A stretch of DNA of 46,883 nucleotides from the NCBI GenBank assembly GCA_937128595.1, contig CAKZMO010000221.1, positions 1 through 46,883 on the forward strand, given 5' to 3'. Within the stretch, counting starts at the first letter, position 1; every line of letters begins with the position of its first letter. Origin of the DNA: an uncultured cyanobacterium. GTDB lineage: Bacteria; Cyanobacteriota; Cyanobacteriia; CAKZMO01. Shown piece by piece: positions 16,135 to 25,107 of this stretch. A program made the position numbers and the translations under genes. The notes under the pieces were generated by a model. It worked only from the letters and a program-made list of their open reading frames with translations, was not told the origin of the DNA and did not search any database.

Positions 16135-16989
16135 TTAGCCTGAGAACGATCGAATGAGCATGTATACCGCGAGGGCGATCAATAAGATGCGAAATAGCAC
16201 TCCGACGGCCTGATCTGGAAGTTTGGGCAAAAGCCGAGAGCCAAACTGGGCACCTAGAATACCACCGATGCCTAAAGCGATGCCTGGAATCCACAGCACG
16301 TTGTTGTTGAGAGTGTGCTGCACTAACCCTGAAGCGGCGATCGCCACAATTGCTCCTAAGCTAGTCCTTACTGCTGCTTTGATTTGTTCTCCCAAAATCA
16401 GCATTTGGAGCGGCACCATCACCACTCCGCCGCCAACCCCAAACAGCCCAGACAACAGTCCTGCCAACAATCCGATCCCCGTGACGGAGCCAAATTGATA
16501 AGACTTTTCTGGCGGCTGCGCCTCGGAAGCATGACCCTGCACCTTGCCTCCAGCCTGATCTTCCTCTGCAATTGATGCGGCAGTTTCTCGTGCGTGCTGC
16601 TGCTCTTGCTTTGCCAGCCGTTTTCGCAAGCTCATCAGAAAGATGGTGATGATCAACAATAGGGCAAAGCCCAGCGATAAGAGTCGGTCAGGGAGGCGAT
16701 CGCCAATCCATGCACCCACTTGAGCGGTCAGAATGCCAAATGCTGCCAAGTTGAGAGATATTTTCCAGTTGAGTTCTCCTGCTCTCAGATTTCGCAGGCT
16801 TCCTGAAGTGGCGCTAAGGAAAACCCCAATTAGGCTGGTTGCTGTTGCTTGAATCGTGCTAGCTCCAGAAAGAATTAAGGCAGGAACGAGCAGCAACCCG
16901 CCGCCGATTCCCAGCAGTCCGGCCAGTACTCCTGTAAAAATTCCAAACAGCAGCAACAACCCCCATCCAAGGGGTGTATCTAACATCAT
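16135..16989 (-). CDS. TSUP-family permease (TauE/SafE type)
   Basis: This 284-residue polytopic protein has two homologous halves. The first opens GVLAGLLGIGGGLLLVPALIL and the second GLLAGLLSGLFGVGGGVVMVPLQMLILG, the repeated glycine-rich signature of the TSUP family. A charged loop of about 40 residues (KRLAKQEQQHARETAAS to QPPEKSY) separates the halves. Family members move sulfite, sulfoacetate, other organic sulfonates or acids across the plasma membrane. The substrate cannot be told from sequence. The first two codons are ATG ATG. Confidence 0.88.
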   Translation of the reverse strand: MMLDTPLGWGLLLLFGIFTGVLAGLLGIGGGLLLVPALILSGASTIQATATSLIGVFLSATSGSLRNLRAGELNWKISLNLAAFGILTAQVGAWIGDRLPDRLLSLGFALLLIITIFLMSLRKRLAKQEQQHARETAASIAEEDQAGGKVQGHASEAQPPEKSYQFGSVTGIGLLAGLLSGLFGVGGGVVMVPLQMLILGEQIKAAVRTSLGAIVAIAASGLVQHTLNNNVLWIPGIALGIGGILGAQFGSRLLPKLPDQAVGVLFRILLIALAVYMLIRSFSG

Positions 16990-17348
16990 GAACTCTCACC
17001 CGTAAATGCTTATTATCTATTGTTTTCTTGAATCGTCTCGCCCTGTCTTTCTTTCTAAAATGCTCATAATGTCTTGATGCGATTCCAGAAATAAAACGGA
17101 TTTAGGCGAAGATAGAACGCTTGCTGATAATACCTTAGATAAGGTTCACATCTGGCTTTGATGACGGGTTTGATTATGGAGCCATGATGTAACAATCTGA
17201 GCCATGTCTGGAGCTGCTGAATGGTTGACGAGGAACCCATCGATCTGCTTTAGACAATTATGTGTTTTTCATAAAATCGCAGCTCTCGATACATACCAAC
17301 ACTGTCTGATAGGCTAATTTTTTGCTTCATCAGGCTTTTGAGGTATTC
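16990..17348. other. Divergent promoter region between the TSUP and amine oxidase genes
   Basis: This holds the start regions of both divergent genes. I see no coding region. A stretch of alternating TTATCTATTG and TGATAATACC is AT-rich, but no defined operator was recognised. Confidence 0.35.
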
Positions 17349-18932
17349 ATGAACAGACGCACTCTGCTCCGGTTGGTGGGTCGAGCCGGGGGCACTGCCG
17401 CTGTGCTGACTACGATGAAAGCAATGGGGCTGCTGCATGCGGGAGCGAGCGGAGCGGAGCGTCCCAATCTTCCCACCGGTTCTGGCGCAGGGGTGAAGGT
17501 CGCGATTCTTGGCGCGGGCATTGCAGGGATGACGGCAGCTTACGAGCTGTCCAAAGCAGGCTATGACTGCTCGATTCTAGAAGCGCGCGATCGCCCAGGA
17601 GGCCGCTGCTGGACCATCCGAGGCGGCGACACGATTCAGGAAACGGATAGCACCCAAACCTGTACGTTCGAGTCCGCCGACTATCTTTACATCAATTCTG
17701 GTCCTGCTCGAATTCCCTATCATCATCAGGGTATTTTGGGCTACTGCAAAGAGTTTGGTGTTCCGCTGCAGGTCATTGTTAATGACAATCGAGCCTGCTT
17801 TTTTCAGGACGATGCGGCATTTGGTGGTGAACCTGTGCTCAACCGTCGAGCTACGAATGATAGTCGGGGCTACATCTCTGAGTTGCTTGCCAAAGCCATT
17901 AGCCAAAACGCTTTAGAATCAGAAATTTCAGTCGAAGACCAAGAGCGTATTATTAGTATGGTTGCTCGCTTTGGTGACCTCAATGAAGATTTGCTCTACA
18001 CAGGTTCAAGCCGAGCGGGTTATGCCGAAGCTCTAGGGGCTGGTCTGAAATCTGGGGAACTCTATAGTCCTTTAAACTTTTCGGAACTGCTCAAGTCAGA
18101 TTTCTGGCAATACAAAATGCACTTTGGTGAGGGCTTTACCCAGGCTGCAACCATGATGGAACCTGTGGGTGGCATGGATCGGATTGCCGATGCTTTTGCT
18201 GAGCAAGTGGGGCATTTAATCACTTACAACGCAGAAGTAGCAGAAATCCGAAAAACAGGTTCGGGTACGCGGCTGGTCTATCTCGACAAGACCACAGGAG
18301 CAGAGAAAGCTCTGGATGCAGATTTTGTGATTTGCACACTGCCACTATCGATGCTCAATACACTCAACTCAGACTTTGCCCCTGAGTATAAAGACGCGAT
18401 CGCCACGGGTGCGACTTCCTATGTCAACGCGGTGAAACATGGATTTCAGGCGAAGCGACGTTTTTGGGAAGAAGATGATCAGATCTATGGGGGAATTTCG
18501 TGGACGACACGAGATATTACTCAAATCTGGTATCCTTCCTCAGGATTCCATCAGCCGACAGGCGTTATCGTCGGGGCCTATATTTGGAGTAATGAAATTG
18601 GCGATCGCATCGCCGCTCTCCCCATTGCTGAGCGTCTCCAAAGGGCAGTTATCGACGGCCAAGCCATTCACCCCAACTACGCAGAAGAGCTAAACCTCAG
18701 TACCGGATTGAGCGTAGCCTGGGGCAAAATTCCTTACAGTCTTGGTGGCTGGATTGATTGGGAACCCGAAGATCGCGAGACGGTATATCCTGTGCTCACC
18801 GAACCCGATGGCTCAATTTTCTTCGCTGGAGAGCACCTGAGCTATTTAACGGGATGGCAAGAAGGGGCAGTGCTCTCTGCCCATAATGCGGTGCGGGGCA
18901 TTTCAGCACGATTGCAAGCATTGCAAGCTTAG
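17349..18932 (+). CDS. Exported flavin amine oxidase / L-amino-acid oxidase family
   Basis: This 527-residue protein starts with a twin-arginine-like leader (NRRTLLRLVGRAGG) and a hydrophobic stretch, so Tat export with bound FAD is likely. An FAD-binding Rossmann motif follows (VAILGAGIAGMTAAYELSKAG, residues 51-71, and EARDRPGGRCW). The C-terminal FAD motif is IFFAGEHLSYLTGWQEGAV. SGPARIPYHH is the conserved substrate/flavin segment. Such enzymes oxidise amino acids or amines to imines, releasing H2O2 and, after hydrolysis, ammonia. The chosen ATG has GAGG 6 bases upstream. A RidA-like gene follows 51 bases later and suits imine products. The exact substrate is unknown. Confidence 0.85.
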   Translation: MNRRTLLRLVGRAGGTAAVLTTMKAMGLLHAGASGAERPNLPTGSGAGVKVAILGAGIAGMTAAYELSKAGYDCSILEARDRPGGRCWTIRGGDTIQETDSTQTCTFESADYLYINSGPARIPYHHQGILGYCKEFGVPLQVIVNDNRACFFQDDAAFGGEPVLNRRATNDSRGYISELLAKAISQNALESEISVEDQERIISMVARFGDLNEDLLYTGSSRAGYAEALGAGLKSGELYSPLNFSELLKSDFWQYKMHFGEGFTQAATMMEPVGGMDRIADAFAEQVGHLITYNAEVAEIRKTGSGTRLVYLDKTTGAEKALDADFVICTLPLSMLNTLNSDFAPEYKDAIATGATSYVNAVKHGFQAKRRFWEEDDQIYGGISWTTRDITQIWYPSSGFHQPTGVIVGAYIWSNEIGDRIAALPIAERLQRAVIDGQAIHPNYAEELNLSTGLSVAWGKIPYSLGGWIDWEPEDRETVYPVLTEPDGSIFFAGEHLSYLTGWQEGAVLSAHNAVRGISARLQALQA

Positions 18933-18983
18933 GCATTTCATCCGTAAAGAGATGGACTATTAAACCCACAAGGAGCTGAAGTT

Positions 18984-19523
18984 ATGATTAAGCAGTGGAA
19001 ACGGGCTGGAATACCACTGGTGCTCGTCGGCTTGGCGATCGCCCTTCTCATTACCGTCTCATTCCCAACGGGAACCCAAGCCCAAACCTCAGAAATTATT
19101 CGCTATCCTATTCCCGATTCTGATTTTCCGATCGCTCGTGCCGTTGAACTGCCTGCTGATGCCAAACTCGTTTACGTCAGCGGACAAGTGCCTCCCGTGG
19201 TGAATTCGGAGGTTGCCCGCGACTCCGTTGAAGCATTTGGCGATACGAAAACCCAAACTATCGGGGTTTTAGAGCGCATCCAGTCCATTCTCAGTGACGC
19301 AGGCTTGACGATAGGGGATGTTGTAAAAATGCAGGTATTCCTCGTAGGCGATCCCGCAAGTGAGGACATCATGGACTTTGCTGGATTTATGGAAGGCTAT
19401 ACGCAGTTTTTTGGCACCGAATCTCAGCCGAATCTTCCGGCTCGATCGGCCATGCAAGTTGCTGGATTAGTGAATCCAGGTTGGCTAGTTGAAATTGAGG
19501 TGATTGCTGCAAAGCAGGATTGA
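18984..19523 (+). CDS. Exported RidA/YjgF-family protein
   Basis: RidA enzymes hydrolyse reactive enamines/imines to ketones and ammonia. This 179-residue version has a Sec-type signal peptide (residues 1-33, ending GTQAQ). That makes it longer than the usual 125-130 residue cytosolic form and places it outside the cytoplasm or in the thylakoid lumen. Family features are LVYVSGQVPP (residues 62-71), NIGVL-type helix TIGVLERIQSIL, VVKMQVFLVGD, and NLPARSAMQVAGL with the key Arg154. AAGGAG precedes the ATG. It directly follows the amine oxidase gene, whose imine products would be its substrate (inference). Confidence 0.85.
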   Translation: MIKQWKRAGIPLVLVGLAIALLITVSFPTGTQAQTSEIIRYPIPDSDFPIARAVELPADAKLVYVSGQVPPVVNSEVARDSVEAFGDTKTQTIGVLERIQSILSDAGLTIGDVVKMQVFLVGDPASEDIMDFAGFMEGYTQFFGTESQPNLPARSAMQVAGLVNPGWLVEIEVIAAKQD

Positions 19524-19563
19524 GCAGTCTCGGCGTTTGCCCAACATGTATTTCTCGATATGA

Positions 19564-19598
19564 AAAGCGCGATCGCCACAATGGAGCGATCGCGCTTT
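19564..19598 (+). terminator. Bidirectional terminator built from two HIP1-containing arms
   Basis: AAAGCGCGATCG (19564-19575) and CGATCGCGCTTT (19587-19598) are perfect 12-base inverted arms with an 11-base loop. Both outer ends are A/T tracts of 3-4 bases. It lies between the converging RidA-like and dps genes. The arms contain the HIP1 core, so the stem may have been assembled from two HIP1 sites. The T tract is short, hence moderate confidence as terminator. Confidence 0.6.
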
Positions 19599-19688
19599 CG
19601 CGTCTGGTCATCCTTTCAAATGAAAGCGATACAAAGGGTCAAGTCAATATCGCTTTTCGGAGAAATTTGTTTGGCCGTTTAGTCGCAG

Positions 19689-20234
19689 TTATACGCCTGC
19701 GCCAGCCGCAACGCGCTCGTTCCCAACAGCCTTACTGTTGCCTGCGGGGCCGGTTTCGCCTTCGATGAATGAGCGCAACATCCAGGCCATTTCCTCATGC
19801 TGTTGCATAAGCCCAGTCAAGAAATCAGTTGTTCCTTGATCATCGAATGATTCGTCACACTGACTGATGTGATCTCGCAGGTTTCGAATAATCTGCTCGT
19901 GGTCTTCAACCAAGCGCTCTACCATCTGGGTTGCATTCGGGATGTCACCCGGATGCTCTTGGATCGTTGTCAGCTTCAAAAAGCTGTCAGCGGTTCCAGC
20001 AGGGTATCCACCCAGCATTCGAACACGCTCTGCAATCTCGTCGATGTTGAGGGCGATCGCTTCGTACTGCTCTTGCCACATCTCATGCAAGCTACGGAAG
20101 CGGGGCCCGACTACATCCCAGTGATACTTGCGCGTCTTGATCAAAAGCAGATATGCGTCTGCTAGGTCTGCATTGAGTAAGCCAATAACGCCTTCGCGCT
20201 GCTGGGGTGTAAGTCCAATGTTTGGAGTAATCAT
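19689..20234 (-). CDS. dps: Dps-family ferritin (DNA-protecting, iron-storing)
   Basis: This 181-residue protein has the Dps four-helix bundle. The ferroxidase residues are in place with Dps spacing: His38 (KYHWDVVGP), His50, Asp65 and Glu69 (SLHEMWQEQYEAIALNIDEIAER). MLGGYPAGT and the second helix pair follow. Dps dodecamers oxidise Fe(II) with H2O2 and store iron, lowering oxidative damage. The C-terminal tail (GPAGNSKAVGNERVAAGAGV) is small and flexible. GAGG lies 10 bases upstream of the ATG. Being next to a predicted H2O2-producing oxidase is suggestive, but the two are on opposite strands. Confidence 0.92.
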   Translation of the reverse strand: MITPNIGLTPQQREGVIGLLNADLADAYLLLIKTRKYHWDVVGPRFRSLHEMWQEQYEAIALNIDEIAERVRMLGGYPAGTADSFLKLTTIQEHPGDIPNATQMVERLVEDHEQIIRNLRDHISQCDESFDDQGTTDFLTGLMQQHEEMAWMLRSFIEGETGPAGNSKAVGNERVAAGAGV

Positions 20235-20340
20235 ATATTGTTTGCCTCGGTTTGCTACAAATTTTTATTTCACGGCAAAGCAAGCAATGAGCTTGCATGC
20301 CAAACTGAGTCAGTGAAAAGTGAAAGTAGAGTGACCTGCT

Positions 20341-20646
20341 CTAAAACTTTTTCGCCGCTTGGTCAAAAGCGTTTTGCAGCTCAACCCAAGCACTTTCAAA
20401 CCCGGCTTGAATGTCTTGCCACGCATCAGCGCTAGAGCTTTGCAGCTCTTTTAGCTTCAGTTCAGCAGCCTGTTGCTTAGCATTTAACTCTTCCAAAGTG
20501 CTGGCATAATTAGCTTTTGCCTCTGCTTTAGATAGCTCGGCTTTTGCTCTCATCTCTTTGACCTGAGCATTGAGCTTGTCCAGCTCTGCCTCTACCTTCT
20601 GCTGATAGGCTTCTTTTTTCAGTTGGATGTTTTTTGTTGTAGTCAT
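20341..20646 (-). CDS. Small coiled-coil protein
   Basis: This 101-residue, highly charged protein is predicted to be one long coiled coil (residues about 8-75, rich in Ala, Glu, Lys, Leu: KVEAELDKLNAQVKEMRAKA). It ends with an amphipathic segment (AWQDIQAGFESAWVELQNAF). There is no membrane segment. Similar short coiled-coil proteins are widespread in cyanobacteria without a defined role. AGAGG lies 7 bases before the ATG. dps follows 106 bases downstream on the same strand, so a stress-related function is possible but only by association. Confidence 0.75.
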   Translation of the reverse strand: MTTTKNIQLKKEAYQQKVEAELDKLNAQVKEMRAKAELSKAEAKANYASTLEELNAKQQAAELKLKELQSSSADAWQDIQAGFESAWVELQNAFDQAAKKF

Positions 20647-21417
20647 TCAAAAACCTCTGTAAACGTCGATCAAGCGGAACCTTCGTCGTTCCAATTAAAG
20701 CCTTGAATTCAAGTCTCGGTCTGCTGTCTAGACCTTGAATTTGAACCCAGCGGCTATTATAAGAAGTGCCAGTAGCGAAAAAGTGTAGAGCAACGCTTAA
20801 ACCAACTTTTTTTGACCCCTGGAGCGTTTGTCCTCTACAGAATTGCGCGGCTTTATTACATGTCTGAAATGGCTCGCTACCGTTAATAAATTATTTATGG
20901 CCTGAAGCTAGAGCTTGCTTAGGTCTTGGTCAAACTTCAGAATGAAGAGCGTCTGAGTCTCTTTAGTTCAGATTCCTTTGGTTGGTATGTACGCTGCAAC
21001 ACGCAATGCTTCTCAACTCCGACTGATGACTCAGTCATCGAAAGTCGTTTGCATATCTCAACATATCTATACTATCGAGAATGACAAGTCTGAACATCTT
21101 TCAAAGTACTGAGTCTACAACAGTCAAGTCATATCAAAAGAGAGAAATCTCTCTCTTCCGATATAGATCATTTGACATAGGCCAAAAGTCAAAGTGGCTT
21201 GCAGCTTGTGAGATTTGTGGAAGTACGTCATCAAGTTAAGGAGCGATCGCCCTCGTTTCACCTACGCTAGACGTACCCGTTTGACCAGTGCCCTATGCAT
21301 CACTCAAAATCTTTCAAAGCTTATCAACTTATCCCTGAGACATAGAAACATAGGCAGAATAGATCATCTATATCGAACACTCATCCTGAAAATGTCACCC
21401 TCTGAGAGGAGAATGCT
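20647..21417. other. Intergenic region of about 0.77 kb upstream of ftsX
   Basis: No protein frame here looks real. Two small palindromes are visible: GATGACTCAGTCATC (21025-21039) and AAGAGAG/CTCTCTT around 21138-21156 without a T run. It holds the divergent promoters for the coiled-coil gene and ftsX. Confidence 0.35.
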
Positions 21418-22320
21418 GTGCTGCGAATGTTGACGAAGGCCGATTATTTGTTGCGAGAAACGTTATTGGGCTTGCAGCGCGGCGGTTGGATGAATTGGGC
21501 TGCTATCAGTACTGTCACAGTGCTGCTGTTTCTTTTTGGTACCAGTTTGCAAGCCTCGTGGCAGCTTGAGCATTTGCTTCAGCAATTTGGTAGTCAGCTC
21601 GAAGTGTCTGTTTATTTGGAGCCTGGGGTCCGTGCTGAGGGCTTGGTTTCCTCAATCAAAACCATGGGTGACGTAACGGCTGTAACAGCTGTTTCCAAAG
21701 AAGAAGCATGGGCAGACCTGGTGCGCGACATGGGGATGTCTGACATTGCCGGAGCAACTCAGCAGCTCAACGGTAATCCTCTTGTAGATGAAGTCAAAGT
21801 CAAGGCAGAAAATTCTGATGCTGTTCCGATGTTGGCAGAGGCGATCGCCAAACTTGAGGGGGTTGATGAGGTTCAATACGTTGATGAAGCAGTTAAACGA
21901 ATTGCTCAACTCAACAAAGGGCTCAACTGGGTGAGCCTAACGATTACTTCTGTGCTGACTTTGACGGCGATCGCTGTCATTACCACGACCATTCGACTCA
22001 TTGTTATGGCTCGCCGTCGAGAGATTGAGGTCATGCAGCTCGTTGGTGCCACATCCACTTGGATTTACTTTCCGTTTATTCTCCAAGGCATCACATTCGG
22101 AGTGGTTGGAGCTTTGATCTCTTGGGGGTTAATTGCCTCAATCCAGCAATTCGTTGGCGGCATCTTGAGCCAACAACCTGACTTCATTCAGTTTTTGGCC
22201 AACGGTCTTCAACTCAGCCCCGCGAAGACGTTGCTGCTACCCTTAGCAATGCTGGGGTTGGGTAGCTCTGTCGGGTTAATGGGTAGTCTATTTGCGGTAC
22301 GACGTATGGCGACTCGCTAG
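21418..22320 (+). CDS. ftsX: Cell division protein FtsX (ABC-type membrane subunit)
   Basis: With the ATPase FtsE, FtsX activates cell-wall hydrolases at the division site. The 300-residue protein has the FtsX layout. TM1 is at about 27-47, the external domain at about 50-165 (QLEVSVYLEPGV, VTAVSKEEAWADL), and three more membrane segments lie at about 173-195, 220-245 and 270-290. RLIVMARRREIEVMQLVGAT is the typical cytoplasmic loop between TM2 and TM3. The start is GTG with GAGAGGAG upstream. No ftsE lies beside it. M23 peptidases are known FtsEX partners in other bacteria, and one is encoded 5 kb away, a loose link only. Confidence 0.9.
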   Translation: MLRMLTKADYLLRETLLGLQRGGWMNWAAISTVTVLLFLFGTSLQASWQLEHLLQQFGSQLEVSVYLEPGVRAEGLVSSIKTMGDVTAVTAVSKEEAWADLVRDMGMSDIAGATQQLNGNPLVDEVKVKAENSDAVPMLAEAIAKLEGVDEVQYVDEAVKRIAQLNKGLNWVSLTITSVLTLTAIAVITTTIRLIVMARRREIEVMQLVGATSTWIYFPFILQGITFGVVGALISWGLIASIQQFVGGILSQQPDFIQFLANGLQLSPAKTLLLPLAMLGLGSSVGLMGSLFAVRRMATR

Positions 22321-22383
22321 CCGCATATCGCACTTAGGGGCTTGCTGAGATTAGGACTGTATGGTCTGAGAAAAGCGATGTCG

Positions 22384-23919
22384 CTACTGAAACTTAGATG
22401 AAGCTGCAGGAGACTCGTCCGATATTTCAGCAAAGGTCGATGCATCGGGCTCTAGATCAGATTCCGGAACGGATTGAGCTTCACCGTTTTCGGATAGAAC
22501 ATCGCGATCACCATCTTCCCGGCCTACCTCTAACAAACTTTCGGTGTCGTCATCTAGACCGGACGACGTTTCTGAGCCTCGGTTCTGATCCAGTTGACGC
22601 ACTTGAATATGCTGCAATCTAGGGCCATCTGCGGACACCACAATCATTTCTAGCTCTCCATAACGCAGCTCGTCTCCGGGAGTAGGAATCTTTTGCAATT
22701 GGTGAATCACGAAGCCACCTAGAGTTTGATATTCTTCGGCTGTAGGCAGCTCAAAATTTAACAGTTCATTGACTTCTTCGATGTCCATTTGAGCCTGAAC
22801 CAGGGTGGTTTGCTCATCGAGCACCTTCACCATCGGCATTTCTCCGTCTTCGGGTTCGTGGGTGTCACCAATAATTTCAGCTGCTAAGTCTTGGAGCGTC
22901 ACCAGACCTGCAGTGCCTCCAAACTCATCGACAACCATCGCGATGGGATGTCCCGAACGCTGCATCAGGTGCAGCAACTCGCTCAGCAGCATCTGTTCCG
23001 ACACAAATTTCGCTGGTCGTACCCACGGCCCTATGGTGCTTTCGAGAGTGAGTTCTTCTCGCTCCAACGGAGCAGCCAGAGACTTGAAGTTGAGAATTCC
23101 TTTAATATCATCCAGAGAGTCACCCATGACTGGGTAGCGCGAATGAGACGTTTGACTCACTTCTTGCAGGAGCTGTCGAAAAGTGGTTTCAGAGGAAATA
23201 GCCACAATTTGAGTTCGAGGAATCATCACTTCTCCTGCCGTAACTTCCCCAAACTCGAAGACATTGTTCAGTAATTCTCGCTCCTCTGCTTCCAGCCCTG
23301 GGGACTCAGTTGAGGTGCTAATAATAAGCTGAAGTTCTTCTGGTGTTAGGCGGTTCGCCAACCCACCAGGCTGATATTGCACCCCTGTCAGCCGGAGCAA
23401 CAATCGAGTTGACTGATTGAGTACCCAAATGAAGGGATTAAAAAATCGGGCGATCGCCAAGCTAGGGGTTCCCAAGAGCCGAGCGAGCTGTTCTGCATGG
23501 AGCATCGCCATCGACTTGGGGCACAGTTCTCCTAAAACAATCTGCAAGTAGGCAATCAAGAAAAAGGCAATCGGGATCGCTACGGCGTGAGACGCAACCC
23601 AGCTTAGAGAGTCAGGTAGCGGCCAGCGCATCATCCACGCTGCAAGAGGACGAGCGATGGTCGATTCTCCGATCCAGCCGAGGGCAAGGCTAGATAGGGT
23701 AATGCCTAGCTGAGTGGTTGAGAGAAGCCGCTCTATCCCTCGCTGTAAGTCTTGCACTGTTTTTGCTTGCACATCGCCCTCGGAGGCAAGCTGGTTGATG
23801 CGCGATCGCCGAACCGAGACAATCGAAAACTCAGCTGCTACAAAAAAGGCGTTAATCGTAATGAGAAGCACCACCGAGAGTAGCCGCAGCAGCACCTCAG
23901 AAAAGGTCAGAGAAGACAT
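22384..23919 (-). CDS. CorC/CNNM-type membrane protein with CBS pair (hemolysin-like family)
   Basis: This 511-residue protein has a DUF21/CNNM membrane domain (about 1-190, four hydrophobic segments, opening LLITINAFFVAAEFSIVSVRRSRI). A CBS-domain pair follows (about 210-335, GEVMIPRTQIVAIS, SRYPVMGDSLDDI, IAMVVDEFGGTAGLVTLQDL). Next come a CorC_HlyC transporter-associated domain (about 350-430) and an acidic tail. The family is linked to Mg2+ or other divalent-cation/Na+ transport; the older name hemolysin is misleading. I chose the ATG at 23919, whose A is shared with the stop of the preceding small ORF (TGATG). A GTG two codons earlier is the alternative. Confidence 0.9.
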   Translation of the reverse strand: MSSLTFSEVLLRLLSVVLLITINAFFVAAEFSIVSVRRSRINQLASEGDVQAKTVQDLQRGIERLLSTTQLGITLSSLALGWIGESTIARPLAAWMMRWPLPDSLSWVASHAVAIPIAFFLIAYLQIVLGELCPKSMAMLHAEQLARLLGTPSLAIARFFNPFIWVLNQSTRLLLRLTGVQYQPGGLANRLTPEELQLIISTSTESPGLEAEERELLNNVFEFGEVTAGEVMIPRTQIVAISSETTFRQLLQEVSQTSHSRYPVMGDSLDDIKGILNFKSLAAPLEREELTLESTIGPWVRPAKFVSEQMLLSELLHLMQRSGHPIAMVVDEFGGTAGLVTLQDLAAEIIGDTHEPEDGEMPMVKVLDEQTTLVQAQMDIEEVNELLNFELPTAEEYQTLGGFVIHQLQKIPTPGDELRYGELEMIVVSADGPRLQHIQVRQLDQNRGSETSSGLDDDTESLLEVGREDGDRDVLSENGEAQSVPESDLEPDASTFAEISDESPAASSKFQ

Positions 23920-24140
23920 CAGCACGCCGATGGATAGAGATAGATAAAAAACAGATCCTCGATGAGTTTGTAGAACTCAGCCTGAGCGTCGAACGACCTT
24001 CCTGAGATCCACTTTCGTTCTTCCGCTTCTAACTTGATCCGCGAAAAAATTTTTCGGAGATCTATGCAAACACAAATCCATTGTTGATGAAGGGCGATCG
24101 CCATATCAAAATCTGCACGGTCGCCCAGCAGTGTAATCAT
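23919..24140 (-). CDS. Unrecognised 73-residue ORF coupled to both neighbours
   Basis: The ATG overlaps the stop of the upstream gene (ATGA). Its own stop overlaps the start of the CorC-type gene (TGATG). This double overlap is the main support for it being translated. The protein (MITLLGDRADFDMAIALHQQ to FFIYLYPSAC) has a charged helical middle (LRKIFSRIKLEAEERKW) and a hydrophobic C-terminal end (FYKLIEDLFFIYLY), with three Cys. I do not recognise a family. It may be a small membrane-associated partner of the CorC-type protein, or an untranslated accident of two close genes. Confidence 0.5.
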   Translation of the reverse strand: MITLLGDRADFDMAIALHQQWICVCIDLRKIFSRIKLEAEERKWISGRSFDAQAEFYKLIEDLFFIYLYPSAC

Positions 24141-24880
24141 CGATTGATGGGAATATCGGAAATTGCCAATTCGACATCTTGCTCAGGATAGTTTGCTAAG
24201 CGAATGGAAATAGTTTCTGCGCGATCGAGCAAAATGGAAGGAATCAATACCGTTCCATTAAAAGCTTCACCATTAGCTGGGATAGTTTGAGGCAAACTGT
24301 CGGTGCTGACGCTCAAGGCAGAGCCCTGATTGTCCGACACATCCATCAAACTGTATAGGAACTCTACGGGGGCATCACCTGTGTTTTGCAGACTTACGTT
24401 GACTCGCAGCAAGTCTCCCCGCTTGTCCACTGAATTGACCGACATCAGCACCTCGCCGTCTTGGGCGATCAGGGGAAAATTGTTCTGATAGTTGACAAAC
24501 GATATATCTGATTCGCTAGTCACAACCTCGTCTGCTTCGAGTTGATTGTCAGCGTTTGTGTTGCTTGCGATTGTCTCAGAGACAGGGCGCACAGCTACAG
24601 GCTGACCTGAAATGCGGGCCTGTGCATTGGCAATCAAGTCTGCTTCTGGCAAAAGCACAATATCTCCTGACTCATTCTCCTTTGATGCAGCACCGGAGAA
24701 CGATGTCAGTTCAGTCCCTGTCCCTGACGCACTTACTTGATTGGGATGGAGATCGGGCTGAGTGATGCCGCTGAGGGCTTTGCGACCTAGCTTGTATCCC
24801 CATAGGGCACTTGCAGAGGTCGCTCCGACCATCAGCGTCAGCAAGGTCATCACTAAAGCTAAGGTGGGGTCAAGTTTCAT
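24137..24880 (-). CDS. Membrane-anchored protein with C-terminal beta domain, unknown function
   Basis: This 247-residue protein has a single N-terminal membrane segment (about residues 8-30, ALVMTLLTLMVGATSASALWGY). It is followed by a polar low-complexity region (about 35-130) and a C-terminal domain (about 135-247) of alternating beta strands (LLRVNVSLQNTGDAPVEFLYSLMDV, PANGEAFNGTVLIPS, ISIRLANYP). This looks like an immunoglobulin-like or DUF4352-like sandwich (inference). It is probably anchored with the beta domain in the periplasm. It overlaps the next ORF by ATGA and lies 227 bases after the large GAF gene. Confidence 0.75.
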   Translation of the reverse strand: MKLDPTLALVMTLLTLMVGATSASALWGYKLGRKALSGITQPDLHPNQVSASGTGTELTSFSGAASKENESGDIVLLPEADLIANAQARISGQPVAVRPVSETIASNTNADNQLEADEVVTSESDISFVNYQNNFPLIAQDGEVLMSVNSVDKRGDLLRVNVSLQNTGDAPVEFLYSLMDVSDNQGSALSVSTDSLPQTIPANGEAFNGTVLIPSILLDRAETISIRLANYPEQDVELAISDIPINR

Positions 24881-25107
24881 CGTCCAGCGTTTGCCATGGG
24901 CATCGTAAAAGGCTGAGAGACTCTAAGTTTGAGGTTGAGAATGACAAATGAAGATACAGTATACCTACTTCGAAAGTTCCTATCCGGTTTAGATCGTGTG
25001 ATTTTGTTGCTGCAGATGCGACCGAAGCTTCAACGAATTCACCCGCAATCGAATGAATTCCACAGCTCAAAGTCCGACTTTTACCGTAGGTGTTGCCTAA
25101 GCATAGC

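Noticed and set aside
21138-21156. Small AAGAGAG/CTCTCTT hairpin upstream of ftsX as a terminator.
   Set aside because: No T run follows on either strand, and no transcript ends nearby that would need one.
21215-21433. 72-codon plus-strand frame running into the start of ftsX.
   Set aside because: It overlaps the ftsX start in another frame, and the residue make-up is random and basic.
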